DNA of 64,000 nucleotides from Clostridium_AQ sp900552125 (lineage in GTDB: Bacteria > Bacillota_I > Bacilli_A > Erysipelotrichales > Erysipelotrichaceae): NCBI GenBank assembly GCA_037892765.1, contig JBBKBW010000001.1; one strand, 5' to 3'. Numbering within the stretch: the first letter of the stretch is position 1; each line of letters opens with the position of its first letter. The position numbers and the translations under genes are program-made. The notes below the pieces were generated by a model that made no database searches, was not told the origin of the DNA, and worked only from the letters and a program-made list of their open reading frames with translations. Of this stretch, positions 26,031 to 34,511 are shown in pieces.

Positions 26031-26269
26031 ATTGGAACTGCATAAGTAGAGAATTTTACTTCATAACTAGTATCAAAATTATTCAATGCTTTCATTAATC
26101 CAACACAGCCAATCTGAAACAAATCTTCCTTACTAGCTCTTTGTCTGCCAAAACGATGTACAATAGAATATACTAATGGACTATTCTGTTTCACAAAAAT
26201 ACTTTTGGCTTCTTCATCACCTAATCGAATTCGATCGATCAACTCTTCATTGTTTAGTGTCTTTTCCAT
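26024..26269 (-). pseudogene. sigF: sigF 5' fragment, interrupted by the ICE
   Basis: The 81-codon frame is the N-terminal part of the sporulation sigma factor SigF: NNEELIDRIRLGDEEAKS, YSIVHRFGRQRASKEDLFQI, GCVGLMKALNNFD, VKFSTYAVP. Family members continue with an M-I-x-GEI-R segment to about 250 residues; here it ends Ile-Glu-stop. Region 2.4, region 3 and region 4 (promoter -10 and -35 binding) are missing. SigF drives the first forespore-specific genes and is held by SpoIIAB. The gene order spoIIAA-spoIIAB-sigF and the 23-nt overlap with spoIIAB confirm identity. The missing part should be at the far ICE end, outside the window. Confidence 0.9.
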
Positions 26270-26684
26270 GTCGGATTCTCTTTCGAATGGTTACCACTGT
26301 TCCCATTCCCTGCTGAGAATCAATATGAAATTCATCCGCAAAGGTCTGCATAATGGTCATTCCCATACCACTTCTTTCCATATGCTGTTTACTCGTATAC
26401 ATTGGCTGAAGTGCCTGCGCCAAATCATCAATACCACACCCGCTATCACTAATACTCATATATATTGTTTCTTCATCATAAGAAATACATAATACGATTG
26501 TTTCATCTTCTCTACTTTCATAACCATGAATCATTGCATTGACAATAGCTTCTGCTAACATTGTTTTTATTTCCATAATAGATTCCATATCTAGGTTCAA
26601 AGGCATTAAAAATGCTACTGCACTTGTACGGGCAAACGCTTCATTTTCTAAACGGCTTTTAAATTCCAGCTTCATCGTATTCAT
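26247..26684 (-). CDS. spoIIAB: Anti-sigma F factor / serine kinase
   Basis: 145 residues, full length. GHKL ATPase motifs: N box EAIVNAMIHGYE (E45, N49), G1 box SDSGCGIDD, G2 box ERSGMGMTIMQTF. It binds and inhibits SigF and phosphorylates SpoIIAA. It overlaps spoIIAA by 4 nt and the sigF start by 23 nt, the usual coupled operon. The gene is intact although its partner sigF is broken. Confidence 0.96.
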   Translation of the reverse strand: MNTMKLEFKSRLENEAFARTSAVAFLMPLNLDMESIMEIKTMLAEAIVNAMIHGYESREDETIVLCISYDEETIYMSISDSGCGIDDLAQALQPMYTSKQHMERSGMGMTIMQTFADEFHIDSQQGMGTVVTIRKRIRHGKDTKQ

Positions 26685-26998
26685 AGTTTTACCTCATTTC
26701 TTTCATGCTTTATGATTTGAAAGATACCCGACATATTAAATAATGTCTGATTTGCCTTTGATAGATTGCATAAAAACAATTCTGCCTGCATCTTTGAAAG
26801 CTGTTTATATCTAGCCAATACAAATCCGATACCCGTACTATCTACAAAAGTGACTTCTTCAAAATCTAGTTTAACGACCTTTGGCCGATATGTTTCAATT
26901 AATTCTATACAAATCTGTTTTAAGTTGCATACTGTAAGATTATCTAAATCTCCATAGAAATAAAAATACAGTACACCGTCAATATATTGATGTTTCAT
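26681..26998 (-). CDS. spoIIAA: Anti-sigma F factor antagonist
   Basis: 105 residues starting at MKHQYIDGVLYFYFYGDLDN. The ATG at 26998 follows GGCGGAGGGATATAGAT; the longer frame to 27028 lacks a ribosome site. STAS domain with the phosphorylation site FVDSTGIG (Ser54). When unphosphorylated it frees SigF from SpoIIAB in the forespore. First gene of the spoIIA operon, downstream of two Spo0A boxes. Confidence 0.95.
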   Translation of the reverse strand: MKHQYIDGVLYFYFYGDLDNLTVCNLKQICIELIETYRPKVVKLDFEEVTFVDSTGIGFVLARYKQLSKMQAELFLCNLSKANQTLFNMSGIFQIIKHERNEVKL

Positions 26999-27051
26999 AT
27001 CTATATCCCTCCGCCCACATAGTATCATGTTTTATTTTGATTTTGGGGATA

Positions 27052-27080
27052 TTCGACAAAGTCTCCTTTTGTTCGACAAA
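27052..27080 (-). promoter_or_regulatory. Two Spo0A boxes upstream of spoIIA
   Basis: Minus strand TTTGTCGAA occurs exactly twice, at 27080-27072 and 27060-27052, 20 bp (two helical turns) apart, 54 and more bases before the spoIIAA start. It matches the 0A-box TGTCGAA. In Bacillus, Spo0A-phosphate activates spoIIA through such boxes. A matching sigma-H promoter could not be assigned with confidence. Confidence 0.7.
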
Positions 27081-27104
27081 AAAAGAAAGAGTCATTCCTC
27101 TTTC
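27078..27104 (-). terminator. Terminator of the small membrane protein gene
   Basis: Minus strand GAAAGAG-GAATGA-CTCTTTC followed by seven T. It overlaps the stop codon of the 53-residue gene and its T-tract runs into the upstream Spo0A box. Confidence 0.75.
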
Positions 27105-27253
27105 TCATATATCTGTTCATCTAAATCCTGACTATATTCTTCCATATATCCTGCATAATCATCCGCATCACCGCTTACTTTGCACATAGCATACAAAATC
27201 ATTAATACAAAGAAGATAAATCCTATACCGATAATCCATAGAATAACTGACAT
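27092..27253 (-). CDS. Small single-pass membrane protein (53 aa)
   Basis: Read directly: MSVILWIIGIGFIFFVLMIL followed by YAMCKVSGDADDYAGYMEEY and an acidic end EKEE. One N-terminal transmembrane helix and an acidic cytoplasmic tail. A ribosome site (AAAAGAGGG) precedes the ATG and a terminator follows, both supporting a real gene. It sits between dacF and the spoIIA operon. No family recognised; a sporulation link is only positional. Confidence 0.7.
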   Translation of the reverse strand: MSVILWIIGIGFIFFVLMILYAMCKVSGDADDYAGYMEEYSQDLDEQIYEKEE

Positions 27254-27330
27254 AAAAATCCCTCTTTTCTTTTGTTAGTGTATGCTTATTTTATGCTACG
27301 ATACATAATTTTTATGCCAGAATCTGTATT

Positions 27331-28497
27331 TTAACCAAAAGTATCAGCTATAGCCTTTTTAAAGATATCTAAAAAGCTTAATAAAGCAACATCCTTATCA
27401 ACTCCAATATCGACTTCCATTGTATATCCATCACTCATTGTAATTTTTACTGTACCGATTGCTTCTTTAGCGGTGTAAGGAGGTGATTTTTTACTGATCG
27501 TTAACTCTTTGTTTTTTTCTTTTGGTTCACTTCCCTTTTCAAACACATAAACTACATCTTCTAAGGTTATCAGATTAACCTTTGATGGTTTTCCATTTTC
27601 TATTGTATACGTCTCAAGTTTTGTTCCTTTAGGATATAATAAGCCCTGATCATATTGGGAGAAGCCATAATCCAGCATTTGTTTTATTTCCGCATTACGC
27701 TGTTTACTATTTGGTTCTTTCATCACAACAGCAATCAGACGTAGATCTTTTTTCTTTGCGGTTACACTTACACAAGACAAAGCTTCTGTTGTATATCCTG
27801 TCTTTAATCCATCTACTCCTTCATACTGTTTTAATAGTTTATTCGTATTTACAAGCCAGAATTTATTATCTGTATCTTCACGAATGTATGCATCATAAGT
27901 AGATGTAATTGACAGTAAATCATCTTTCCCTTCTCTAATTAAAGCCTGTGATATGATTGCCATATCTTTTGCAGAAGAATAATGTTCTGCATCATGCAGT
28001 CCTGTCGCATTGACAAAATGCGTATTTTCCAGCTTCAATTCTTTTGCTTTTTCATTCATCATAGAAACAAAATGATCATTGCTACCTGCAAGTTTTTCTC
28101 CCATCGCAACCATGGCATCATTAGCACTCGCAATACAGATTGCTTTTATCATATCGCTTACACTCATGGTTTCTCCAGGTTCTAGATAAACCTGACTTCC
28201 TCCCATACTTGCCGCATATTCACTTGTACTGACCATATCATCCATGGAAAGCCGATTATTATGAAGAGCTTCATAAATCAGCAATAACCCCATCATCTTA
28301 GTCATGCTGGCAGGATATAGCTTCTCCTTCTCTTTTTTCGCATAAATCACTTTTCCTGTTGTATACTCCATTAAATAAGCCGCTTCTGCATTAGGAGCAA
28401 GATCCATAGTGGAATTATTCTCTTTTTCTTCTGCTAATATTGTACTAGGAAGAAATCCTATGCATAGCGTAAGTAACAGCATTAATATTTTTTTCAT
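27331..28497 (-). CDS. dacF: D-alanyl-D-alanine carboxypeptidase (penicillin-binding, DacF type)
   Basis: 388 residues from the Met at 28497 (GAGGT lies nine bases upstream; an ATG six bases earlier is possible). Signal peptide KKILMLLLTLCIGFLPSTILA. Peptidase S11 active-site motifs S64-M-T-K67 (YPASMTKM), S123-A-N125 (CIASAND) and K231-T-G (GLKTGYT). A C-terminal PBP5-like beta domain ends in an amphipathic helix (LLSFLDIFKKAIADTFG) for membrane binding. It removes the terminal D-Ala from peptidoglycan stem peptides. dacF next to spoIIAA is the arrangement seen in Bacillus and clostridia, suggesting a spore-wall role. Confidence 0.93.
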   Translation of the reverse strand: MKKILMLLLTLCIGFLPSTILAEEKENNSTMDLAPNAEAAYLMEYTTGKVIYAKKEKEKLYPASMTKMMGLLLIYEALHNNRLSMDDMVSTSEYAASMGGSQVYLEPGETMSVSDMIKAICIASANDAMVAMGEKLAGSNDHFVSMMNEKAKELKLENTHFVNATGLHDAEHYSSAKDMAIISQALIREGKDDLLSITSTYDAYIREDTDNKFWLVNTNKLLKQYEGVDGLKTGYTTEALSCVSVTAKKKDLRLIAVVMKEPNSKQRNAEIKQMLDYGFSQYDQGLLYPKGTKLETYTIENGKPSKVNLITLEDVVYVFEKGSEPKEKNKELTISKKSPPYTAKEAIGTVKITMSDGYTMEVDIGVDKDVALLSFLDIFKKAIADTFG

Positions 28498-28526
28498 CAG
28501 CATCTACCTCACTAAAGTATATGGAA

Positions 28527-28554
28527 ATAGTATGGTCATATGTCTAAAATACAA
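28527..28554 (-). promoter_or_regulatory. Candidate dacF promoter
   Basis: Minus strand TTGTAT (28554-28549), 16-bp spacer, TACTAT (28532-28527), sigma-A-like, about 25 nt before the dacF ribosome site. No clear forespore-sigma promoter was found in this gap. Confidence 0.4.
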
Positions 28555-28614
28555 AAATTTTGAATTCTCTAATTGTATATAAGCATTATTTATAGATATA
28601 TAATATTAAATGAA

Positions 28615-28643
28615 TTGTTTGTATATCTGTTTTATGTTAGTAT
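28615..28643 (+). promoter_or_regulatory. Candidate promoter of the sirohaem reductase gene
   Basis: TTGTTT (28615-28620), 17-bp spacer, TAGTAT (28638-28643), about 30 nt before the start. Weak -35 match. The start is preceded by AAAGGAGAGG. Confidence 0.4.
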
Positions 28644-28673
28644 GTTATATGCGAAATTATAAAGGAGAGGCTT

Positions 28674-30212
28674 ATGAATCAGGAATTAAAAAATGAATTA
28701 CGCGCGGAAATCAATGATTTCCGTACACAAACACAGCGTTTCTTAGACAAAGAATTAAATGTGAAGGAATTTAAGGGCTATTCAGGAAGTTTTGGAAGCT
28801 ATGCACAGCGTGGTGCCAGCAGCTTTATGCTAAGACTTCGTATGAATCAAGGTATTATAACAAAGGAAAAATTAAAATTTGTATGTGATACCGTTCGTAA
28901 GCATAATATATCGAGAGTACATATTACTACATGTCAAACAATTCAGCTTCATGATTTAAGTGGCATGCAGGTTCCTGTTATCATGGAAGAAGCATTAGAT
29001 CATGATATCGTATGTCGTGGCGGAGGCGGTGATTTCCCTCGTAATGTCATGTGCTCACCATTAAGCGGTACTGATCCAAAAGAACCATTTGATATCATGC
29101 CTTATGCAAAGCTTACAGGAGAATATCTGTTATCTATCGTCAATAAATATACCCTACCTCGTAAATTAAAAGTAGCTTTCAATAGCTCTATTAAAAACGA
29201 AACACATGCGACATTTCGTGATTTAGGATTTATTGCTAATGATGACCATACTTTTCAAGTATATTGTGCAGGCGGATTAGGAAATAATCCTCGCATGGGT
29301 GTATGTGTTGGAGATCATGTTGATCCAAGTAAGATCTTGTATTATGTATCAACAATGATCTTAATGTTTATGGAATTTGGAAATTATGAAAATCGTGCTA
29401 AGGCCAGAACACGTTATATGCAGGAAACATTAGGTGAAGATTTTATAAAAGTTTTCCAAACTAGATTAGAGCGTGCATTAGCAGGTCAAAATTTAGATAT
29501 TGAAGTAAACGAAACTACTATATCAAAGGTAGGAAAACCATCAGATCTTACACATCGTCGTTTGATCAAGCAGAAACAGGAAGGGTTATTTTCAGTTTAT
29601 TACCATCCTCTTGGAGGCAGTATATCCCCATTGAAGTTAGAAGAGCTGTATCATTGTATTGAACCTATGGAAGATGTAGAAATACGATTAACTCCTCAAC
29701 AAGGAATGTATATTATAAACTGCAACGAAGAAGAGGCAAAACAAATTCTTTCTATTACAGAAGATGGTGCTAGAAACCGTTTTGAAGAAAGTACCGCATG
29801 TATTGGCTCAACAACATGTCAAGTAGGTTTACGTGATTCTCAAGGCGTATTAAAAGAAGCAATTCATTATATGCGAAAGAAAAACTATAAAGATTATTCC
29901 CTGCCTAAAATATTCATATCCGGCTGTCCTAGTTCGTGTGGTACGAATCAGATTGGTCAGATAGGATTTCAGGGCACTGTAAAAGTAATTGATAAAAAAC
30001 CATATCCGGCTTTTCATCTATCACTATCAGGCTGCGATACGCTTTATCAGGAACGTTTCGGAGATGTAAAAGGATGTATCTTAGAAGAAGATCTATGCTT
30101 ATTCTTATCTGCTATTGCACAGGCAGTAGAAAATCATGATACAGATTATGAAAACTGGTTAACAAATTATCCAGATGAATTAAAAAATATTTTATCAATC
30201 TATCTGAAGTAA
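28674..30212 (+). CDS. Sirohaem nitrite/sulfite reductase
   Basis: 512 residues. Two ferredoxin-like half-domains alternate with two sirohaem/4Fe-4S domains. The cluster ligands are C-x5-C in TACIGSTTCQVG (about 375-381) and C-x3-C in SGCPSSCGTNQIGQIG (about 417-421). The sirohaem-side block RGGGGDFPRNVMCSP is also present. Such enzymes reduce nitrite to ammonia or sulfite to sulfide with six electrons from ferredoxin. Which substrate is used cannot be told from sequence. The gene is monocistronic, between the divergent dacF and a bidirectional terminator; no sirohaem-synthesis gene is nearby. Confidence 0.9.
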   Translation: MNQELKNELRAEINDFRTQTQRFLDKELNVKEFKGYSGSFGSYAQRGASSFMLRLRMNQGIITKEKLKFVCDTVRKHNISRVHITTCQTIQLHDLSGMQVPVIMEEALDHDIVCRGGGGDFPRNVMCSPLSGTDPKEPFDIMPYAKLTGEYLLSIVNKYTLPRKLKVAFNSSIKNETHATFRDLGFIANDDHTFQVYCAGGLGNNPRMGVCVGDHVDPSKILYYVSTMILMFMEFGNYENRAKARTRYMQETLGEDFIKVFQTRLERALAGQNLDIEVNETTISKVGKPSDLTHRRLIKQKQEGLFSVYYHPLGGSISPLKLEELYHCIEPMEDVEIRLTPQQGMYIINCNEEEAKQILSITEDGARNRFEESTACIGSTTCQVGLRDSQGVLKEAIHYMRKKNYKDYSLPKIFISGCPSSCGTNQIGQIGFQGTVKVIDKKPYPAFHLSLSGCDTLYQERFGDVKGCILEEDLCLFLSAIAQAVENHDTDYENWLTNYPDELKNILSIYLK

Positions 30213-30254
30213 AAGAAAAACCAATGTGTAAATAAATGCACATTGGTTTTTCTT
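30213..30254. terminator. Bidirectional terminator
   Basis: A 16-bp perfect stem (AAGAAAAACCAATGTG / CACATTGGTTTTTCTT, 10-nt loop) with A and T tracts on both sides. It lies between the convergent reductase and SGNH-like genes and serves both strands. Confidence 0.9.
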
Positions 30255-30813
30255 ATAAACCAGCTGAATCAGCCATATATTTCAGCCATTTAACATAAAA
30301 GGAATAAGAAGGATAATGACCATCATATTCAAACATATCCTCTGTCCGATTCACTAATTTAGAATTATCAATAAAATTAATATGCATTTCTCTACACATA
30401 TATTTTAATGCTGAATTGAATTGATCTAATTTATGAAATCCTCCATAATAATCCATGATATCTTTTCTAGATGGTAAAATAGAATTTACAAATATCTGAA
30501 CTTCTGGAAGTTCAACTTGTAAATACGTAATTGCCTCTTTATAATAATTGATAAAAGAACTTACATTTCCCTCAAAATTAACAAGGTCTCTTTTTCCATA
30601 CATCATAAAAACACAGGACGGCTCATAAGAAACCGTTAATAATAAATCACCAAAGATCTGGTATATATTTCTATTTCTTCTTGCGACTACTTGATGTCTG
30701 CTTAGAAGATGATAATCTAAAATTGACTCTACTACTGAATCACCTAAAACAATCGTTTTCTTATATCGTTGCATAATTGTTTTTGACATTTTACTATTTT
30801 TATACATTTCCAC
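30253..30813 (-). CDS. SGNH/GDSL-like hydrolase-fold protein
   Basis: 186 residues. Block I is IVLGDSVVESILDYHLL; a C-terminal block YDGHYPSYSFYVKWL resembles the catalytic D-x-x-H region of SGNH esterases. A central VFMMYGKRDLVNF would be the block with the Asn/Gly positions and is degenerate. No signal peptide; the start could also be the internal MSKTIMQRY. Likely an esterase or acyl-group hydrolase, possibly inactive. Standing alone between two other transcripts, its context says little. Confidence 0.6.
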   Translation of the reverse strand: MEMYKNSKMSKTIMQRYKKTIVLGDSVVESILDYHLLSRHQVVARRNRNIYQIFGDLLLTVSYEPSCVFMMYGKRDLVNFEGNVSSFINYYKEAITYLQVELPEVQIFVNSILPSRKDIMDYYGGFHKLDQFNSALKYMCREMHINFIDNSKLVNRTEDMFEYDGHYPSYSFYVKWLKYMADSAGL

Positions 30814-30904
30814 AATCCCTATACTTCTTCATGCCCATATAACGCTTTTATGTATTTTCATATATCTTTGCGTTATATTTTTTATTTATATAAAAGACAA
30901 CTGA

Positions 30905-31441
30905 TTATTCCACAGTTGCCTTTTTGTATATATTTTCTTCTGTAATTACAATATCCATTGCGATATCGTAAGCGTGTAGCTGTAAGATGTCTTTCTGACA
31001 TTCAAATGCCACACCTATTTTTAGTCCTCTTGTCAAAGCTAAATATCGATCATAGTAACCTTTTCCATGTCCCATACGATTACATCTTTCATCAAAGGCA
31101 ACCATAGGAACTAAAAACACATCTATATCTTTACCATCAATTATCTCTGCATTTACTGGTTCTAAGATTCCATAATGACTTTGTTGATATTTCGTATATT
31201 GATCCACAATATGAAATGTCATATCTGTCTTAGTACAAACAGGAAGGCATAGCTGCACTTCTTTAAGTGAGAGATAACCTAAGTCTGCTTCACTATCAAT
31301 AGCGTTATAAGCTGCTACATTTCCATGGAGATAAGGCTGTATTTTTTCACAGATTTTCTTGCTTTTCTCTTCTATTTCTTCTCTAGAGAGTGCATTTCTT
31401 CTAGCTAAGACAAGTTTTCTGATATTATCCAATAGAATCAC
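30905..31441 (-). CDS. 5-formyltetrahydrofolate cyclo-ligase
   Basis: 178 residues, typical length. The family block FDERCNRMGHGKGYYDRYL, with the nucleotide/folate site G-x-G-K-G-Y-Y-D, is present, as are IGVAFECQ and MDIVITEE near the end. It converts 5-formyl-THF with ATP to 5,10-methenyl-THF. The start overlaps the end of sufB by 17 nt, so it is the last gene of the suf transcript, a common arrangement in this group of Firmicutes. Confidence 0.93.
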   Translation of the reverse strand: MILLDNIRKLVLARRNALSREEIEEKSKKICEKIQPYLHGNVAAYNAIDSEADLGYLSLKEVQLCLPVCTKTDMTFHIVDQYTKYQQSHYGILEPVNAEIIDGKDIDVFLVPMVAFDERCNRMGHGKGYYDRYLALTRGLKIGVAFECQKDILQLHAYDIAMDIVITEENIYKKATVE

Positions 31442-32825
31442 TCATATCCAACTTTAATAGCTGGTTTAGTTCTACTGCATATTCCATAGGAAGTTCACGA
31501 GTAAATGGTTCTAAGAACCCCATAACGATCATTTCCGTTGCAGCGCTGCGACTCAATCCTCCACTCATCAGGTAAAATAATTGTTCCTCACTGATGTTTG
31601 AAACTGTCGCTTCATGTTCAATCTGTGAAGTCATATTTTTTGAAATATTAGTAGGAATCGTATCACTTCTTGATTCTTTATCTAATATCAAGGTATCACA
31701 TTCAACCTTACTCTTCGCAAAAGCTGCATTCTTGCCATGATGGACAAGCCCACGATAGTTTACTTCTCCTCCATTACGAGATACAGACTTAGAAACAATA
31801 TTACTATATGTATGCGGTGCAAGATGAATCATTTTAGCTCCAGCGTCCTGAATCTGATTCTTCCCTGCAACTGCAATAGAAATACATGTTCCCTTCGCAT
31901 ATGGTTCTGCTAGGATACAAGCAGGATATTTCATATTTGTCTGAGAACCAATGTTTCCATCAATCCATTCCATACTGCCATTTTCCATTACTTTTGCACG
32001 TTTTGTAACTAGATTAATGATATTGTCACTCCAGTTCTGTACAGTTGAATAACGGCAGCGTGCATTTTTATGGACAAAGATTTCCACAACTGCAGCATGT
32101 AAGGAGTCCTTTGAATAAGTAGGTGCTGTACATCCTTCTACATAATGAACATCTGCACCTTCATCCACAATGATCAAAGTGCGTTCAAACTGTCCCATTC
32201 GCTCAGTATTGATACGGAAATAAGACTGTAAAGGTTTTTCTAGTTTTACCCCTTTCGGTACATAGATAAAACTTCCTCCACTCCATACACAGCTGTTTAA
32301 TGCCGCAAATTTATTATCCGTATAAGGAACTAATGTTCCAAAGTATTTACGGAATAAATCCGGATGTTTTTTCAAAGCCGTATCGGTATCTAAAAAGATA
32401 ACACCTTTAGATTCTACCTCTTCCAGCATATTGTGATAAACTGCCTCAGAATCATACTGAGTAGTAACACCCGCTAGAAACTCTTTTTCTGCTTCAGGAA
32501 TACCTAAGCGGTCAAATGTTTCTTTAATTGTCTCAGGAACGTCATCCCAGCTTTTTTCAGTTCTATCACTTGGTTTAATATAATATGTATAATCATCAAA
32601 ATCAAGGTCAGTTACATCAGGCCCCCATGTCTGAATTGGCATCTTTTCAAACTGTTCAAAGGCCTTCAGACGATATTCCAGCATCCATTCTGGTTCATTT
32701 TTTATTTTTGAAATTGCTAGAATCGTATCTCTATTTAATCCTTTTCCTGTATTATAAATACTGACATCTTCATCGTGAAAACCATATTTATATTCTTCAT
32801 TTACAGGAATCTTGTTTTCACTCAT
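31425..32825 (-). CDS. sufB: Fe-S cluster scaffold subunit SufB
   Basis: 466 residues from MSENKIPVNEEYKYGFHDED (ATG 32825, ribosome site GAGGAAC). The SufB core beta-helix is clear: SGGSFIYVPKGVKLEKPLQS, ADVHYVEGCTAPTYSKDSLH, CRYSTVQNWSDNI, MIHLAPHTYSNI, SRGGxVxYRG-type block NGGEVNYRGLVHHGK. It forms the SufBC2D scaffold on which clusters are assembled. It overlaps the sufU stop by 8 nt. Confidence 0.96.
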   Translation of the reverse strand: MSENKIPVNEEYKYGFHDEDVSIYNTGKGLNRDTILAISKIKNEPEWMLEYRLKAFEQFEKMPIQTWGPDVTDLDFDDYTYYIKPSDRTEKSWDDVPETIKETFDRLGIPEAEKEFLAGVTTQYDSEAVYHNMLEEVESKGVIFLDTDTALKKHPDLFRKYFGTLVPYTDNKFAALNSCVWSGGSFIYVPKGVKLEKPLQSYFRINTERMGQFERTLIIVDEGADVHYVEGCTAPTYSKDSLHAAVVEIFVHKNARCRYSTVQNWSDNIINLVTKRAKVMENGSMEWIDGNIGSQTNMKYPACILAEPYAKGTCISIAVAGKNQIQDAGAKMIHLAPHTYSNIVSKSVSRNGGEVNYRGLVHHGKNAAFAKSKVECDTLILDKESRSDTIPTNISKNMTSQIEHEATVSNISEEQLFYLMSGGLSRSAATEMIVMGFLEPFTRELPMEYAVELNQLLKLDMSDSIG

Positions 32826-33267
32826 GATGTTCCTCACTTTCCTCGATCATTTCTTCCATTGCCTTCCAGCCAATCGTAGCACATTTAATACGATTGGCCT
32901 GGCTTCCTACATTGTGAAATGCAATGGCTTCTTCTAATAACTCTTCATCATATTCTTTCTGATCGATCATTTTATAATAATTCGCAATAATTTCTTTCGC
33001 TTCGTCTATTGTTTTACCTTTCAAAAGCTCACTCATGATAGATGTAGAAGCAGTAGAGATTGTACATGCAACTCCATCAAAACGAATATCTTCTACAACA
33101 CCATTCTGAATTTTGGTTTGTACATAGATATCATCAATACAAGATTCACTCGCCATGTGTTTCTTTTGATAATCACTTTCCTCTGTAAGTTCGTGATTTC
33201 GTGGATATTCATAATGATCCATGATAATAGAACGAAGGATCATTGGATCTTTTAACATATCACTCAT
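32818..33267 (-). CDS. sufU: Sulfur-transfer protein SufU
   Basis: 149 residues starting at MSDMLKDPMILRSIIMDHYE; the ATG at 33267 follows GGAGGGACAGCT, better than the longer frame to 33324. Family blocks: NHELTEES, the middle Cys in DGVACTISTASTSIMSELLKG, and a C-terminal Cys in RIKCATIGWKAMEE. The first Cys position is in ASESCIDDIY. SufU accepts sulfur from SufS by a zinc-dependent exchange in Gram-positive bacteria. Confidence 0.94.
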   Translation of the reverse strand: MSDMLKDPMILRSIIMDHYEYPRNHELTEESDYQKKHMASESCIDDIYVQTKIQNGVVEDIRFDGVACTISTASTSIMSELLKGKTIDEAKEIIANYYKMIDQKEYDEELLEEAIAFHNVGSQANRIKCATIGWKAMEEMIEESEEHHE

Positions 33268-33278
33268 AGCTGTCCCTC

Positions 33279-34511
33279 CTAAAAAAAGATATCTAGACAA
33301 GCTTCCATCGTTGCCTTGCGACATACATCTAAGAATCGATCAACATCTTCATAAGATGTGTATAAATAAAAGCTTGCTCGTATCGTCGCACTTGTATCTA
33401 GCATAGAATTTAATAGTTTAGCACAGTGCTGACCGCTTCTTACCGCAATACCATTGGCATTAAAGAAGGAAGCTGCATCCTGTGCAAATACTTTTTTTAC
33501 ATTGAATGTAATAATACCTGTATCATTGTTTGGATTATATACTTCAATGTGATCCATTTTCTGCAATTCCTTTATCGCATATGCATGTAACTGCATTTCC
33601 CATGCATGTATATTTTCTAATCCAATAGAAATAATGTAGGAAAGTGCAGCTCTTAACCCAAAGATGCCTTCAATTGGTTGTGTTCCGCTCTCAAATTTAT
33701 AAGGAACATGTTTCAATTGAATATTGCCGCACATATCAAAACGAGCATTGCTGTCTCCACCTAAATACAATGGATCCATTGCATCTAATAATTCATATTT
33801 TCCATAGAGTATACCTATGCCTGTTGGTCCACACATTTTATGGGCGGAAAATGCAAGAAAATCACAATCTAAGTCCTGCACATTGATTGGTATATGTGGA
33901 ACACTCTGTGCCCCATCTACAACCACAACAGCTCCATATTGATGTGCCAGGCTGCATATTTCTTTGATAGGAGAAATATATCCTAATACATTACTAATAT
34001 GTGCTAAAGCAATTACCTTTACATGCTCATTCATCATTGACGCAACTGCTTCCACAGTTACCTTTCCCTCTTCATTTAAAGGGATATATTCAATCTGTGC
34101 TCCTGTTTCCTGAGCTACCTTCATCCATGGCAGTACACAGGAAGCATGTTCCGCAACAGTTGTTAGAATGATATCTCCTTCTTTTAGGAATTTTCTTCCA
34201 AATCCTTGCGCAACAAGATTTAAACCCGCACTAGCACCACTTGTATAAACGATTTCTCTTTCATCTGCAGCATGAAGAAATTGGGCAACTTCTTTTCTTG
34301 TTGCTTCATACACCTGATCAACTTCAAAGCTTAGATCATAATCTCCGCGATGTGCATTAGCTCCATAATTTTCATAATAATCAACAACAGCATCAATAAC
34401 ACAGCGTGGTTTTAGCGTTGTAGCGCCGCTATCTAAATATACTAAAGGATGTGACTGCATTGTTTTTGTAAGCATTGGAAAATCTTTACGAATCCGTGCA
34501 TTATCAAGCAT
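33279..34511 (-). CDS. sufS: Cysteine desulfurase SufS
   Basis: 410 residues from MLDNARIRKDFPMLTKTMQS (ATG 34511, site GAAGGTGGG). PLP-dependent class V aminotransferase fold: YLDSGATTLKPRCVIDAVVD, HRGDYDLSFEVD, VVDGAQSVPHIPI, PLP lysine in FLAFSAHKMCGPTGIGILYG, active-site cysteine region VRSGQHCAKLL. It takes sulfur from cysteine for cluster assembly. It overlaps the sufD stop by 8 nt. Confidence 0.96.
   Translation of the reverse strand: MLDNARIRKDFPMLTKTMQSHPLVYLDSGATTLKPRCVIDAVVDYYENYGANAHRGDYDLSFEVDQVYEATRKEVAQFLHAADEREIVYTSGASAGLNLVAQGFGRKFLKEGDIILTTVAEHASCVLPWMKVAQETGAQIEYIPLNEEGKVTVEAVASMMNEHVKVIALAHISNVLGYISPIKEICSLAHQYGAVVVVDGAQSVPHIPINVQDLDCDFLAFSAHKMCGPTGIGILYGKYELLDAMDPLYLGGDSNARFDMCGNIQLKHVPYKFESGTQPIEGIFGLRAALSYIISIGLENIHAWEMQLHAYAIKELQKMDHIEVYNPNNDTGIITFNVKKVFAQDAASFFNANGIAVRSGQHCAKLLNSMLDTSATIRASFYLYTSYEDVDRFLDVCRKATMEACLDIFF

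Noticed and set aside
26999..27028. Longer SpoIIAA start
   Set aside because: Family proteins start at the second Met, which has GGAGG upstream.
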